A program made the position numbers and the translations under genes. Below, piece after piece: positions 16,057-23,618 of a DNA stretch of 64,000 bases; position 1 is the first letter of the stretch, and every line of letters starts with the position of its first letter. Source of the DNA: Kineosporia sp. NBRC 101731 (GTDB taxonomy: Bacteria > Actinomycetota > Actinomycetes > Actinomycetales > Kineosporiaceae); NCBI RefSeq assembly GCF_030269305.1, contig NZ_BSTC01000008.1, positions 298,095 through 362,094 on the forward strand, written 5' to 3'. Below the pieces are notes generated by a model. That model did no database searches. It had not been told where the DNA came from and saw nothing but the letters and a program-made list of their open reading frames with translations.

Positions 16057-16620
16057 GTGGCCACGTTAACGGGTGAGTGGGTCCGGTCCGGATCGCGCCT
16101 GCCGCTGGACATCGTGAGATTGACCGAGGCCGACTGGCGAACGCTGGCGGAGGTGCGTCTGCGGGCCCTTCGCGACTCGCCCGCGGCCTTTCCGGTGGAC
16201 TGCGAGAAGGAGCAGGGCCGGGTTCCCCAGGAGTGGCGGGACCGGCTGGCCGACTCGGACTGGGTGGTGGCCCGCCGGGAGACCGACGGCGAGATCGTCG
16301 GACTGGCCCACCTCACCGCCGAGCCGAAGCCCGACCACGGCCCCTACCCGCCCGCCGAGGTGAGATACATCGAGTCGGTCTGGGTCGCGCCCTCTGCCCG
16401 GCGGCAGGGGGTGTCGCAGCGGATGATCCAGGCGCTGGAGGCGCAGGCCCGGCAGGACCCGCAGATCCGCAGTCTGCTGCTCTGGGTGCTCGCCGGTAAT
16501 CATGTCGCCTGGAACGTTTACCAACGGCTGGGTTTCGTGCCCACTCGGGAGCGTAAGCATCGCTTCTACACCTCGGACGCGACCTACGTCTGGGAACGCC
16601 GGATGCGCAAGATGCTCTAG
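16057..16620 (+). CDS. GNAT-family N-acetyltransferase, copy 2
   Basis: This 187-residue GNAT protein is clearly related to the gene 210 bp upstream: shared WRTLAEVRLRALRDSP near the start, IESVWVAPSARRQGVSQRMI (motif A) and LLWVLAGNHVAWNVYQRLGF (motif B). Its C-terminus (TYVWERRMRKML) is basic. The substrate is not predictable. The start is GTG 16057 after CGGAGAG. It is convergent with the glycosyltransferase-like gene, and the two stop codons overlap (16617-16620). Confidence 0.8.
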   Translation: MATLTGEWVRSGSRLPLDIVRLTEADWRTLAEVRLRALRDSPAAFPVDCEKEQGRVPQEWRDRLADSDWVVARRETDGEIVGLAHLTAEPKPDHGPYPPAEVRYIESVWVAPSARRQGVSQRMIQALEAQARQDPQIRSLLLWVLAGNHVAWNVYQRLGFVPTRERKHRFYTSDATYVWERRMRKML

Positions 16621-17780
16621 GCAGCGGTGAGCCCGAGGTGCTCGAGCGCCGCAGCCCCGCCGTTCCATCGCTGGGTGGCCCGCTCCCAGTCGGCCAGATC
16701 GGCCTGCCACGCCTGGAGGAAGCCGGCGCACAGGGCGGGGCTGATGCGGCTCAGCTGGTCGGCGGCGGCGCGTAGCGAGCGCACCGCCCGGGGTTCGTGC
16801 TGGTTGAGCAGCAGGGTGGCCGTGCGCTCCAGATCGGCGCCGCGAGCGGCGATGAAATGTTCCCAATATTCGGCCGTGGCCTCGCGAAGTCTTTCGGGGA
16901 AAGACATTTCCGAGGGTTGACGGTCGAACAGCGCGTACAGGCCCTCGGCCAGGAGATCGCCGAACTCTTCCTGCCGGGCCCGCAGCGGGTTCGCGTACGG
17001 GTCGTACGGAGCCTGCCGGGCCTCGCCGACCTGGGCCAGTTCGCGGTTGGCCGCGTGGCGTGAGAAGAAGAACCAGTCTTCGTTGTAGATGTCGGGGAAG
17101 AAAGGCAGCGGCTGGTCGGAACAGTTCACGCCCAGCGCCCCACCGGTGACGAAGTTGTCTTGCGGCAGCCCGGCCAGACGGCGGGCGTGGCAGACCACCG
17201 AGTTGTCGGGGAACGAGCGGCAGACCAGGCCGGCGACCTGCCGGGAATCCAGCTCGCGAGCCAGCCGGTCGGCGGTGGGCAGATCGAGACCCGCACTGCC
17301 GGAGGTGGAGTCGATGTCGTCGTCGAGGAAAAGAATCTTGCTCCAGCCCTGCCGGCGGGCCAGGAGCAGGCCGAGGTTGCGTTTCAGGCTCAGGTCGCTG
17401 CTGCGGCCCGAGCCGGCCCGGGCGAAGACGGACGACGCGGTGCGGTGCGGCAGGATCGCGTGGGTGTAGTGCCGGGGCACGTCGATCGCGATCGCGTGGC
17501 AACCGGGTGTGCGGTGTGCCCGGTGGGCCACCTCGGACGCCTGCGTGTGGCGACTGCACAGGGCCACGAGCTGCACCCCGAGCCGGGCGGACAGGTCGAG
17601 GGCGCTCTGCAGGGCCGCGGCGCCCCGGGAGGCGGGTACCACGATGGCATCGAGGGGAGTGGTCTGCGTGGTCCAGGGGAAAGCATCTTTTGCTAGAGCG
17701 TTTTCGTTCAGGAGTGCAGCGTGGGACGGGTGCTGACGTACGCCGTTGTCATGTACGGACGGGTAGGTCAGCGCCGTCAC
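16617..17780 (-). CDS. Glycosyltransferase-like protein (GT-A fold)
   Basis: The 387-residue protein has features of a GT-A nucleotide-sugar transferase: a Rossmann-like start (LDAIVVPASRGAAALQSALD), the metal site FLDDDID (DxD, near residue 160), FVTGGALGVN and FPDIYNEDWFFF, which resembles the acceptor-side NED motif. The C-terminal 120 residues are helical. No membrane segment is seen, so it should be cytoplasmic. It starts with GTG overlapping the stop of the XRE regulator gene (GTGA), so the two are translationally coupled. Donor and acceptor are unknown. A non-catalytic relative cannot be excluded. Confidence 0.6.
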   Translation of the reverse strand: MTALTYPSVHDNGVRQHPSHAALLNENALAKDAFPWTTQTTPLDAIVVPASRGAAALQSALDLSARLGVQLVALCSRHTQASEVAHRAHRTPGCHAIAIDVPRHYTHAILPHRTASSVFARAGSGRSSDLSLKRNLGLLLARRQGWSKILFLDDDIDSTSGSAGLDLPTADRLARELDSRQVAGLVCRSFPDNSVVCHARRLAGLPQDNFVTGGALGVNCSDQPLPFFPDIYNEDWFFFSRHAANRELAQVGEARQAPYDPYANPLRARQEEFGDLLAEGLYALFDRQPSEMSFPERLREATAEYWEHFIAARGADLERTATLLLNQHEPRAVRSLRAAADQLSRISPALCAGFLQAWQADLADWERATQRWNGGAAALEHLGLTAA

Positions 17781-18853
17781 GACACGTCCTCGTCGCTCTC
17801 CGAGGTCCACTCGAAGAGCCGGGCGCGGGCACTCTTGAAGTCGGGTGCGATCACCTTGCCCTGGATCACCGGAACCCGCATGAGCAGGGCGAAGCCACCG
17901 CTCGGGAAGCGCTCGCCGAGGAACTCCTGATTGCCGGCCCGGATCGTCTCGTCGGTGACCGACAGGGCCGCCCCGAGCACTCCCCGGCTGTGGATGCCGT
18001 TGAGGATCGTCAGGGTGCGGTTGGAGTTGAAGGGGTTGGCCACCCGGGCGACCAGGGCGACGTCTTCGATCAGCTCACCGGTCTTCTCGTCGGTGACCGG
18101 GAAGAACACCTGCTCCGGGGTGGTGCCGGACTTGGTGAGCCGGAACACCTCACCGGTGGCCAGATCGGGGTGGTCGATCTGCTCGACCGGCATGTCGATG
18201 AGGGAGAGCACCCGCCGGGTGGTGCGGCTCCAGCCGATACCGCCGATCAGCACCAGGTGGTTCTGGATCTCGTTGCGGCTGACGCTGTCTGACGTGCGGT
18301 AGAAGACCTTTCGCTCCGGGTTCAGGGCCCGGATGTGGCCGAAGACCTCGATCAGCGCGTCGGTGTCGGCGAACTGGTGCAGCAGCGTGTAGTTCGGGGA
18401 GTCCTCGGCCGCCAGCGGGCCCCGCGAGTCTTGCGGTGCGTCGGGGCAGATGATGACGATGTCGCCGTCGTCGAAGTCGAGCAGCGTGCGCTGGCCGGTG
18501 TCGGCCTCGACCTCCTCGCCGCCCTGCAGCAGGTCGAGCAGCTCGGCGTGCAGCCGGTCGTACTCCAGCAGGTCTTCGGGAGTGTCTTTGAGCTCTTGCG
18601 GTGAGGGCAGATGCGCCCGGCGGCCGTCGAACGAACGCTGTACCGCGAAGAACCGGGCGTAGGCCTCGAGGCGGATGGGCGTGGGAGTTTTCGGGTTGTT
18701 GGCCGACTCCCAGGAACTCAGGGTGGCCGGCGCGACCCGCGCCTCGGTGCTGAGGGCGCCGGCGAGCAGACTCTGGGTGAGGCCCGGACGACCCTCCCGG
18801 AGCTCTTTCAGCCTCTGCGCCAGACGCGCCGCGTTACCCGCACTTGCGGCCAT
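17777..18853 (-). CDS. XRE-type regulator with a large unidentified C-terminal domain
   Basis: The 358-residue protein has an N-terminal helix-turn-helix (about residues 10-70; LTQSLLAGAL, then PATLSSWESA) and about 250 further residues I cannot name. That part starts with a Rossmann-like strand, DGDIVIICPD, and contains NHLVLIGGIGWS, which looks like a nucleotide- or ligand-binding loop. It then has alternating strands and ends acidic (SESDEDVS). It is probably a one-component sensor regulating the coupled glycosyltransferase gene and itself. ATG 18853 follows GGAGGGG. A nested inverted repeat upstream (18935-18993) is a good operator candidate. Confidence 0.65.
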   Translation of the reverse strand: MAASAGNAARLAQRLKELREGRPGLTQSLLAGALSTEARVAPATLSSWESANNPKTPTPIRLEAYARFFAVQRSFDGRRAHLPSPQELKDTPEDLLEYDRLHAELLDLLQGGEEVEADTGQRTLLDFDDGDIVIICPDAPQDSRGPLAAEDSPNYTLLHQFADTDALIEVFGHIRALNPERKVFYRTSDSVSRNEIQNHLVLIGGIGWSRTTRRVLSLIDMPVEQIDHPDLATGEVFRLTKSGTTPEQVFFPVTDEKTGELIEDVALVARVANPFNSNRTLTILNGIHSRGVLGAALSVTDETIRAGNQEFLGERFPSGGFALLMRVPVIQGKVIAPDFKSARARLFEWTSESDEDVS

Positions 18854-18934
18854 GCCCAACCCCCTCCAGGTCAGACTGCGGATGCGAGCGTAATGAAATG
18901 AAACGTCCGCATTCGGAGTCTACGGTCTTACTGA

Positions 18935-18993
18935 GAGCTTGGCGAGGTTCACCCAGGGTTGGGTGTACCTCGGGGCAACTTTCGCCCAAGCTC
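18935..18993. promoter_or_regulatory. Nested inverted repeat upstream of the XRE gene
   Basis: The outer arms GAGCTTGG (18935-18942) and CCAAGCTC (18986-18993) enclose a near-perfect 12-bp dyad, GAGGTTCACCCA (18944-18955) with TGGGTGTACCTC (18960-18971). It lies about 80-140 bp upstream of the XRE start in a 329-bp gene-free region (18854-19182). Autoregulatory operator function is inferred. The rest of the gap holds the CCTTTTCCGGCTTACC element at 19025-19087 and no gene. Confidence 0.55.
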
Positions 18994-19024
18994 GGGTGGG
19001 GTCCGGTCGGCATGACGGGGTGCA

Positions 19025-19087
19025 CCTTTTCCGGCTTACCGGTGGACGGTGTCGTGCGGGCCGGGTGAATGGTGCCGGTAAAGCCGG
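19025..19087 (+). promoter_or_regulatory. Stem-loop element, second copy of CCTTTTCCGGCTTACC
   Basis: CCGGCTTACCGG (19031-19042) faces CCGGTAAAGCCGG (19075-19087), preceded by the same 16-base string found at 15902. It precedes the gene at 19183 by about 100 bp. The inner sequence differs from copy 1 while pairing is kept, which argues for a structured element. Confidence 0.5.
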
Positions 19088-19182
19088 GTTCCCTCGGGCG
19101 GGCCGGCCGGATATCTGCCTAATCTGACGCATGGATACGCATTCACCCATTCCCGGCCCGGCCGATTGACGAGGGCCGTGGA

Positions 19183-19944
19183 ATGACTACTTTTCCCGAA
19201 CAGGTTCGTGCGCTGGAACGCGGTGACTGGCGCGCCGTGATCGGCGGACCGATCGACACGACCGCCGGCCGCCGGACCGCGACGCATCTGGCGCGCTGGG
19301 CGCGTCTGGTCGCCGACAGCATGCGACTGCAGACCCTGGGCCGGGTCACGCAGGCCCACCACCAACTGGAGGAGGCCGCGTCGTCGCTCGCCGCGGCCAC
19401 CGGTCGCACCGGTCGTCGGTCGCCCGGGGCGCAGCCGCATCCCTCGCGGGTGGCCGAACACCTTCTCTGGCGGGCCGGCCTGGTCCTGGCCCGGGAGCAG
19501 AACGAGCTGAACGCCCTGCGCCGGTTCAGCGGACGGATCGCCAAGGGCCGGCCGGAGCTCGTCTGCGCCGGTGTCGAGTACCTCACCTGGGTCGAGTTCG
19601 ACCCCTTCTCGGTGCGCCCGGGGCGGGACGACGCCCGGCTGCTGGGGCTCGACGACCCGGCCGCCGCGGAGCGGTTCGGTACCGGCAACCGGATCGACCT
19701 GTGTACGCGGGCCACCGGCCTGCGGGAGTTCGCGGGGGTGTGGGACGGCCCGGTCAGTGGACGCACCTGGCAGCGGATGGGTGGGTACCGGGGGATCCGC
19801 GCCGAGGCTCTGCTGTTGCTCGCGGCGCGGGAGGAGTCCCGCTCGCCGGACCCGATGCAGGCCGCGCCGCGACTTGGCCGCCTGCGGGCCTGGGAGTACG
19901 CCCGTCAGTGGAGTGCGGACAGCGTCCCGGGTGCAGTTGCCTGA
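19183..19944 (+). CDS. Hypothetical soluble protein
   Basis: I do not recognise this 253-residue protein. It is rich in Arg, Ala and Leu and mostly helical (LARWARLVADSMRLQTLGRV; AEHLLWRAGLVLAREQNELN). It has no signal peptide or membrane segment. A central segment, LTWVEFDPFSVRPGRDDARL, and the later RMGGYRGIRAEALLLLAARE look like a compact alpha-rich fold. ATG 19183 follows GAGGG. It is not in an operon. Confidence 0.6.
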   Translation: MTTFPEQVRALERGDWRAVIGGPIDTTAGRRTATHLARWARLVADSMRLQTLGRVTQAHHQLEEAASSLAAATGRTGRRSPGAQPHPSRVAEHLLWRAGLVLAREQNELNALRRFSGRIAKGRPELVCAGVEYLTWVEFDPFSVRPGRDDARLLGLDDPAAAERFGTGNRIDLCTRATGLREFAGVWDGPVSGRTWQRMGGYRGIRAEALLLLAAREESRSPDPMQAAPRLGRLRAWEYARQWSADSVPGAVA

Positions 19945-20150
19945 GCGGGGAAAGATTTGAGGGTGAGTTTCGCGAGGGCCGGCCGAGCACCAGGTGACTT
20001 CCGGCGGTGGGGAAAGTGCGGAGTTCGTCGGTCCGGCGCCGGAACCTGGAAGTGCAGGTCGGTGACCGGACGGAGTTACCTAGAGATCGTGAAAGTCCGG
20101 CAGCGTGACTTCGGCTGCTGCGCGATGCACCCACGCAGCACGCTCATGGC

Positions 20151-20735
20151 ATGAACACGACTCGAAGACAACTCCTCCGGACCGTCCCGGTCGTCCGGAT
20201 CCCCCTCCAGCACAACAACTCGCAGGCGACCACCGACACCGGGGCGGGACCGGCGTCCACCATCGGGCAGCCGGGGACCACCCCGTCGGAACCGGCCCGG
20301 CCACCCCGGAAGGTGCTGCCGGACCAAGGGGCCGGCAGGCGTCCACCCTTTCCGCCCTACCTCACCCGCCTGCTGAGGGGCACCGCCCTGCTCGACCTGG
20401 CCACCGGCGTCCTGATGGTGGGCGTGCAGACCGGTCGGGTGCCCGGCACCTCCCGGGTGTGTGAGGTGGCCACGCTCGGCGGTCATCCGCAGGTCGTGGG
20501 CCTGGTGGCGGTGCTGGTCGCCGTGGCCCTCGGGGTGGCCGCACTCTTCACGGCCGGGCTGACCCGCGCCGGATCCGCCGCCACCGTCGGTCTCGTCGCC
20601 ACGGCTGTGCTCGGCCTGGCGGCCGCGGCCGGGGTGATCCTGGTGGCCGCGCTCGTCCTGTCCATCGCCGGCCTGACGTCCGGCATCGTGCTCAGCATCA
20701 TGATGGGCGCTGTCCGAGGGGAACTCACGAGATGA
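20151..20735 (+). CDS. Hypothetical membrane protein, first of a coupled pair
   Basis: The 194-residue protein has a Pro/Gly-rich cytoplasmic N-terminus of about 75 residues and four hydrophobic segments (about 78-98, 115-138, 146-166, 168-190). VCEVATLGGHPQVVGLVAVL in the middle matches VITLGGHHHLVAALAAT of the next gene, so the two proteins share a domain. The function is unknown. Its stop overlaps the next start (ATGA). The ATG is at 20151 with a weak ribosome-binding site. Confidence 0.6.
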   Translation: MNTTRRQLLRTVPVVRIPLQHNNSQATTDTGAGPASTIGQPGTTPSEPARPPRKVLPDQGAGRRPPFPPYLTRLLRGTALLDLATGVLMVGVQTGRVPGTSRVCEVATLGGHPQVVGLVAVLVAVALGVAALFTAGLTRAGSAATVGLVATAVLGLAAAAGVILVAALVLSIAGLTSGIVLSIMMGAVRGELTR

Positions 20736-21133
20736 ACACCCGGATGACCACCTCTTCGACCGCCCCTTCGGCGGATGGACGACGGCCGTCGCCGATCCGG
20801 GGATGGCGGCCCTGGCTGTTCGTTCTGCTCGACGTGATGGCGGTGGCCTGGATGACCACGGCGGGCGGCTGGTTCGACGACCGATTCGCGGTGATCACCC
20901 TCGGCGGCCATCACCATCTGGTGGCGGCCCTGGCCGCAACCAGTTTCGTGATCCTGGCCGGCCTGGCCGGCTCGACCCGGGGTTTCGCCCGGGCGTCCGG
21001 GCCCGAGCTGGGGCTGCTCGCCGTGGCCGTGGTGCTGACCCTGGTGGCCTGGGCGGGTCTGCTGATTCTGGTGCTGCTCGTGGTGCTCGGCGGAACGACC
21101 CTCGGTCTGCTGGTCAAGCTGGCAAGGCGTTGA
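20732..21133 (+). CDS. Hypothetical membrane protein, second of a coupled pair
   Basis: This 133-residue protein has three hydrophobic segments (about 26-45, 60-80, 93-125). The first is preceded by a short polar N-terminus. The LGGHHHLVAALA segment echoes the upstream gene, consistent with duplication or a heteromeric complex. The start overlaps the previous stop by four bases. No known family is recognised. Confidence 0.6.
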   Translation: MNTRMTTSSTAPSADGRRPSPIRGWRPWLFVLLDVMAVAWMTTAGGWFDDRFAVITLGGHHHLVAALAATSFVILAGLAGSTRGFARASGPELGLLAVAVVLTLVAWAGLLILVLLVVLGGTTLGLLVKLARR

Positions 21134-21159
21134 GTCTTTGAGTCGTTGAGGCGCCGGTC

Positions 21160-21726
21160 TCAGGACTCTTTCTGCCGGGCCCGGTAGGCCCGCACGTTGG
21201 CCCGGTTGCCGCAGGTGGCCACATCGTGCCAGGAGCGGCTGTTGTTCTTCGACCGGTCATAGAAAACCGTTGCGCAGTCCGGATTCTGGCAGCGCTTGAG
21301 ACGGCGGAGCAGATCCTGTTCCCGGGCCCGGAACAATTCCAGGGCCACCGCGGACGAGATCCAGCCGATGCCGGTGCCGCCGGGTGCTGCCTCCACCCCG
21401 TTCGGGCCGGCGGTCACGGTCACCTGGGATTCCAGCGCCGGGACGTCACTCTCACCGGTGACGACACCGTAGAGGCTGTCCCGGACCGTGGCGAGCCGCG
21501 CCAGGTCGGCATCCCGGAGCCGGAGGCTCACGGCCTCCAGCCCCGGGTGGACGGACTGCCAGTCGGCCAGCACCCCGTCGAGCCATTCCTGCGCCGTGCC
21601 GGTCTCGTCCAGCAGGTCGATCCGGTAGATCAGCGGCCCCTGTGTGTTGAGCAGCTCCTGGGTGAGCAGCAGCGAGTCGGGGGCGACCGAGGTGGACAGT
21701 CGTTCTGTCGCAGCGAATCTAGGCAT
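21160..21726 (-). CDS. CGNR zinc-finger regulator (ABATE domain)
   Basis: The 188-residue protein has an N-terminal ABATE-type domain (about 1-130, PLIYRIDLLDETGTAQEW) and a C-terminal CGNR zinc finger: CQNPDCATVFYDRS, then ATCGNRANVRAYRAR. The CxxxxC and CGNR parts are intact, although the usual RWC is RSWHD, replacing one expected Cys by His. The family is thought to act as stress-responsive DNA-binding regulators. ATG 21726 is the conserved start. The SDR gene lies 30 bp upstream on the same strand, so they probably share a transcript. Confidence 0.85.
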   Translation of the reverse strand: MPRFAATERLSTSVAPDSLLLTQELLNTQGPLIYRIDLLDETGTAQEWLDGVLADWQSVHPGLEAVSLRLRDADLARLATVRDSLYGVVTGESDVPALESQVTVTAGPNGVEAAPGGTGIGWISSAVALELFRAREQDLLRRLKRCQNPDCATVFYDRSKNNSRSWHDVATCGNRANVRAYRARQKES

Positions 21727-21755
21727 CCTCAGTCTCCTTCCCGGGCGCTTCGGCC

Positions 21756-22448
21756 TCACACCATAGCGAGCGCCTCCGGCGGCCCGGTCAGCGCGCCCTT
21801 GGCGAACCGGCTCACCTCGTCCGCGAGGTACTCGGTGTCGCCGGCCAGGATCGCCGCGACCGTGCCCTTCGCCACGTCGGCCGGGTCGATCTTGGGCACG
21901 TCCAGGGCCGCGGTCATGTCGGTCCTGGCGTAGCCCAGATGTACACCCAGCACCTGTGTCCCGGACCGGGCGAGGATCGGGCGCAGGGAGTTGGTCACCG
22001 ACCAGAGCGCCGCCTTCGAGGCGCCGTACACCCCGGAACCCGCGAGCCAGCTCAGCACCGAGTGGATGTCGACCAGCGCCCCGCCGCCGTTCGCGGCCAG
22101 GATCGGCGCGAAGACCTGGGCCACCCGCAGCGGGCCGAACACATTGGTCTCGAACACCGCCCGGGCGTCGTCGGGGCTGATCTCGGTCAGGGCCACTGGA
22201 GCGATCGTGCCGGCGTTGTTGATCACGATGTTCACGTCGGGCGCGGATTCGGCCAGGCGCAGGATCGAGTGCTCGTCGGTCACGTCGAGCGGGAGCGGCA
22301 CCAGGCGGGGGTCGCCGGTCGGTGCGGGCTGCCGGGCCGTGACGTAGACCTTGGCCGCCCCCTCGGCGAGAAGTGCCTGCGCAAAGGCCTGACCCAGCCC
22401 GCGCTGTCCGCCGGTGACCAGTGCGACTGCGCCCTTGACGGTGGTCAT
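21756..22448 (-). CDS. Short-chain dehydrogenase/reductase
   Basis: A 230-residue classical SDR. It has a cofactor loop TGGQRGLG (residues 13-20), NNAG near residue 80, catalytic Ser in SVLSW and YGASK (Tyr-x-x-x-Lys). The acidic or basic residue after the second strand (TARQ) suggests NADPH preference. The substrate is unknown. ATG 22448 follows GGAGCACC; an upstream in-frame ATG (22487) lacks a match. It heads a two-gene unit with the CGNR regulator. Confidence 0.88.
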   Translation of the reverse strand: MTTVKGAVALVTGGQRGLGQAFAQALLAEGAAKVYVTARQPAPTGDPRLVPLPLDVTDEHSILRLAESAPDVNIVINNAGTIAPVALTEISPDDARAVFETNVFGPLRVAQVFAPILAANGGGALVDIHSVLSWLAGSGVYGASKAALWSVTNSLRPILARSGTQVLGVHLGYARTDMTAALDVPKIDPADVAKGTVAAILAGDTEYLADEVSRFAKGALTGPPEALAMV

Positions 22449-22651
22449 GTGGTGCTCCTTCGTCGGTGTTCGGTAAGTAGTAAACATGGAACACCTATTA
22501 CTAGCCTGGCCGCAAGATGCTTTCTCGTTTTGGTTCTGTCGGTAAATGAGGGACGCGGGTCACGAGCGATCGCGAAGGCTGGGTCGGGATGGGACGGGAG
22601 TGCGGCTGGGGGACGATGCGCGATGGGGTGTATCGGGGGAGGCTGGGACCC

Positions 22652-23410
22652 ATGAGCCTGCGCGCGCTGATCACGAATGACGACGGAGTGTCTGCCGAAG
22701 GGCTTCGGGTGCTGACCGAGGTCGCGCTGGCCGCCGGGCTGGAGGTGACCGTGGCCGCGCCGCACGAGGACCGCAGCGGGACGGCGGCGATGCTGAGTGC
22801 CCTGGAATCAGGTGGGCGGCTGGTCTACGACCGGGCCGAGGTTGCGGGGTGCAAGGCCTACGGGGTCCACGCGTCGCCGGCGATGATCGCGTTCGCCGGG
22901 GTGCGGGGCGCCTTCGGGGAGGTACCCGACGTGGTGCTCTCCGGCATCAATCACGGTGCGAACACCGGTCGTGCGGTGATCCACTCGGGCACGGTCGGGG
23001 CGGCGCTCACGGGAGCCAGTCATGGGGTACCGGGGCTTGCGGTGTCGTTGGCGGGGGCTCCCGTGACGCACTGGGACACGGCCCGGGTGGTCACCGCGCG
23101 GGCGCTGGACTGGTTCCTGCAGCACCGGGCCGGGCTGGTCGCGGTGAATGTGAATGTTCCTGACGTGGCGCCGGACGGCCTGTTGGGACTCCGGTCTGCG
23201 GATTTCGCGGGCTTCGGCTCGGTCCAGGCCGAGATCGGGGAGTTCGGCGAGGGTTTCGTGACGATGGCGTTCACCGAGCTCGGGGAGGAGGTCGCGCAGG
23301 ACAGCGACCTGGGCCTGCTGCGGAAGGGCTGGGCCACGCTGTCGTCGATGCGCACACCGATCGTGGCGGATCTGGACCTCCCGGCCGGGCTGGACCAAGG
23401 GCTGGAGTAG
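22652..23410 (+). CDS. surE: SurE-family 5'/3'-nucleotidase
   Basis: The 252-residue protein matches SurE acid phosphatases that dephosphorylate nucleoside monophosphates. It has the metal site NDDG (residues 9-12), the loop APHEDRSGTA and SGINHGANTGRAVIHSGTVG, which is the family signature. The usual Pro-Ser in the second motif is replaced by HEDRS. ATG 22652 follows GGGGGAGG, and the longer upstream frame has no family match. It is monocistronic. Confidence 0.88.
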   Translation: MSLRALITNDDGVSAEGLRVLTEVALAAGLEVTVAAPHEDRSGTAAMLSALESGGRLVYDRAEVAGCKAYGVHASPAMIAFAGVRGAFGEVPDVVLSGINHGANTGRAVIHSGTVGAALTGASHGVPGLAVSLAGAPVTHWDTARVVTARALDWFLQHRAGLVAVNVNVPDVAPDGLLGLRSADFAGFGSVQAEIGEFGEGFVTMAFTELGEEVAQDSDLGLLRKGWATLSSMRTPIVADLDLPAGLDQGLE

Positions 23411-23618
23411 AAGGCCTGCTCCCGGTCCCCACCGTTAGGCGTCTCGACCGGGCCGGTTACCAAGCGAACGGACGAGGGCCAAGGTCCCCGGTGTGGCCAT
23501 CGGAAACCGCACGCAATCCTGGCGGGGCCCACCGGGGTGGCACGTCGTCATCCATTGGTCGCTTTTGCGTCACTTGCCGGTGTCTTCGTGGCCCCCGGCA
23601 GCCACCAGCCTGAGGTTC

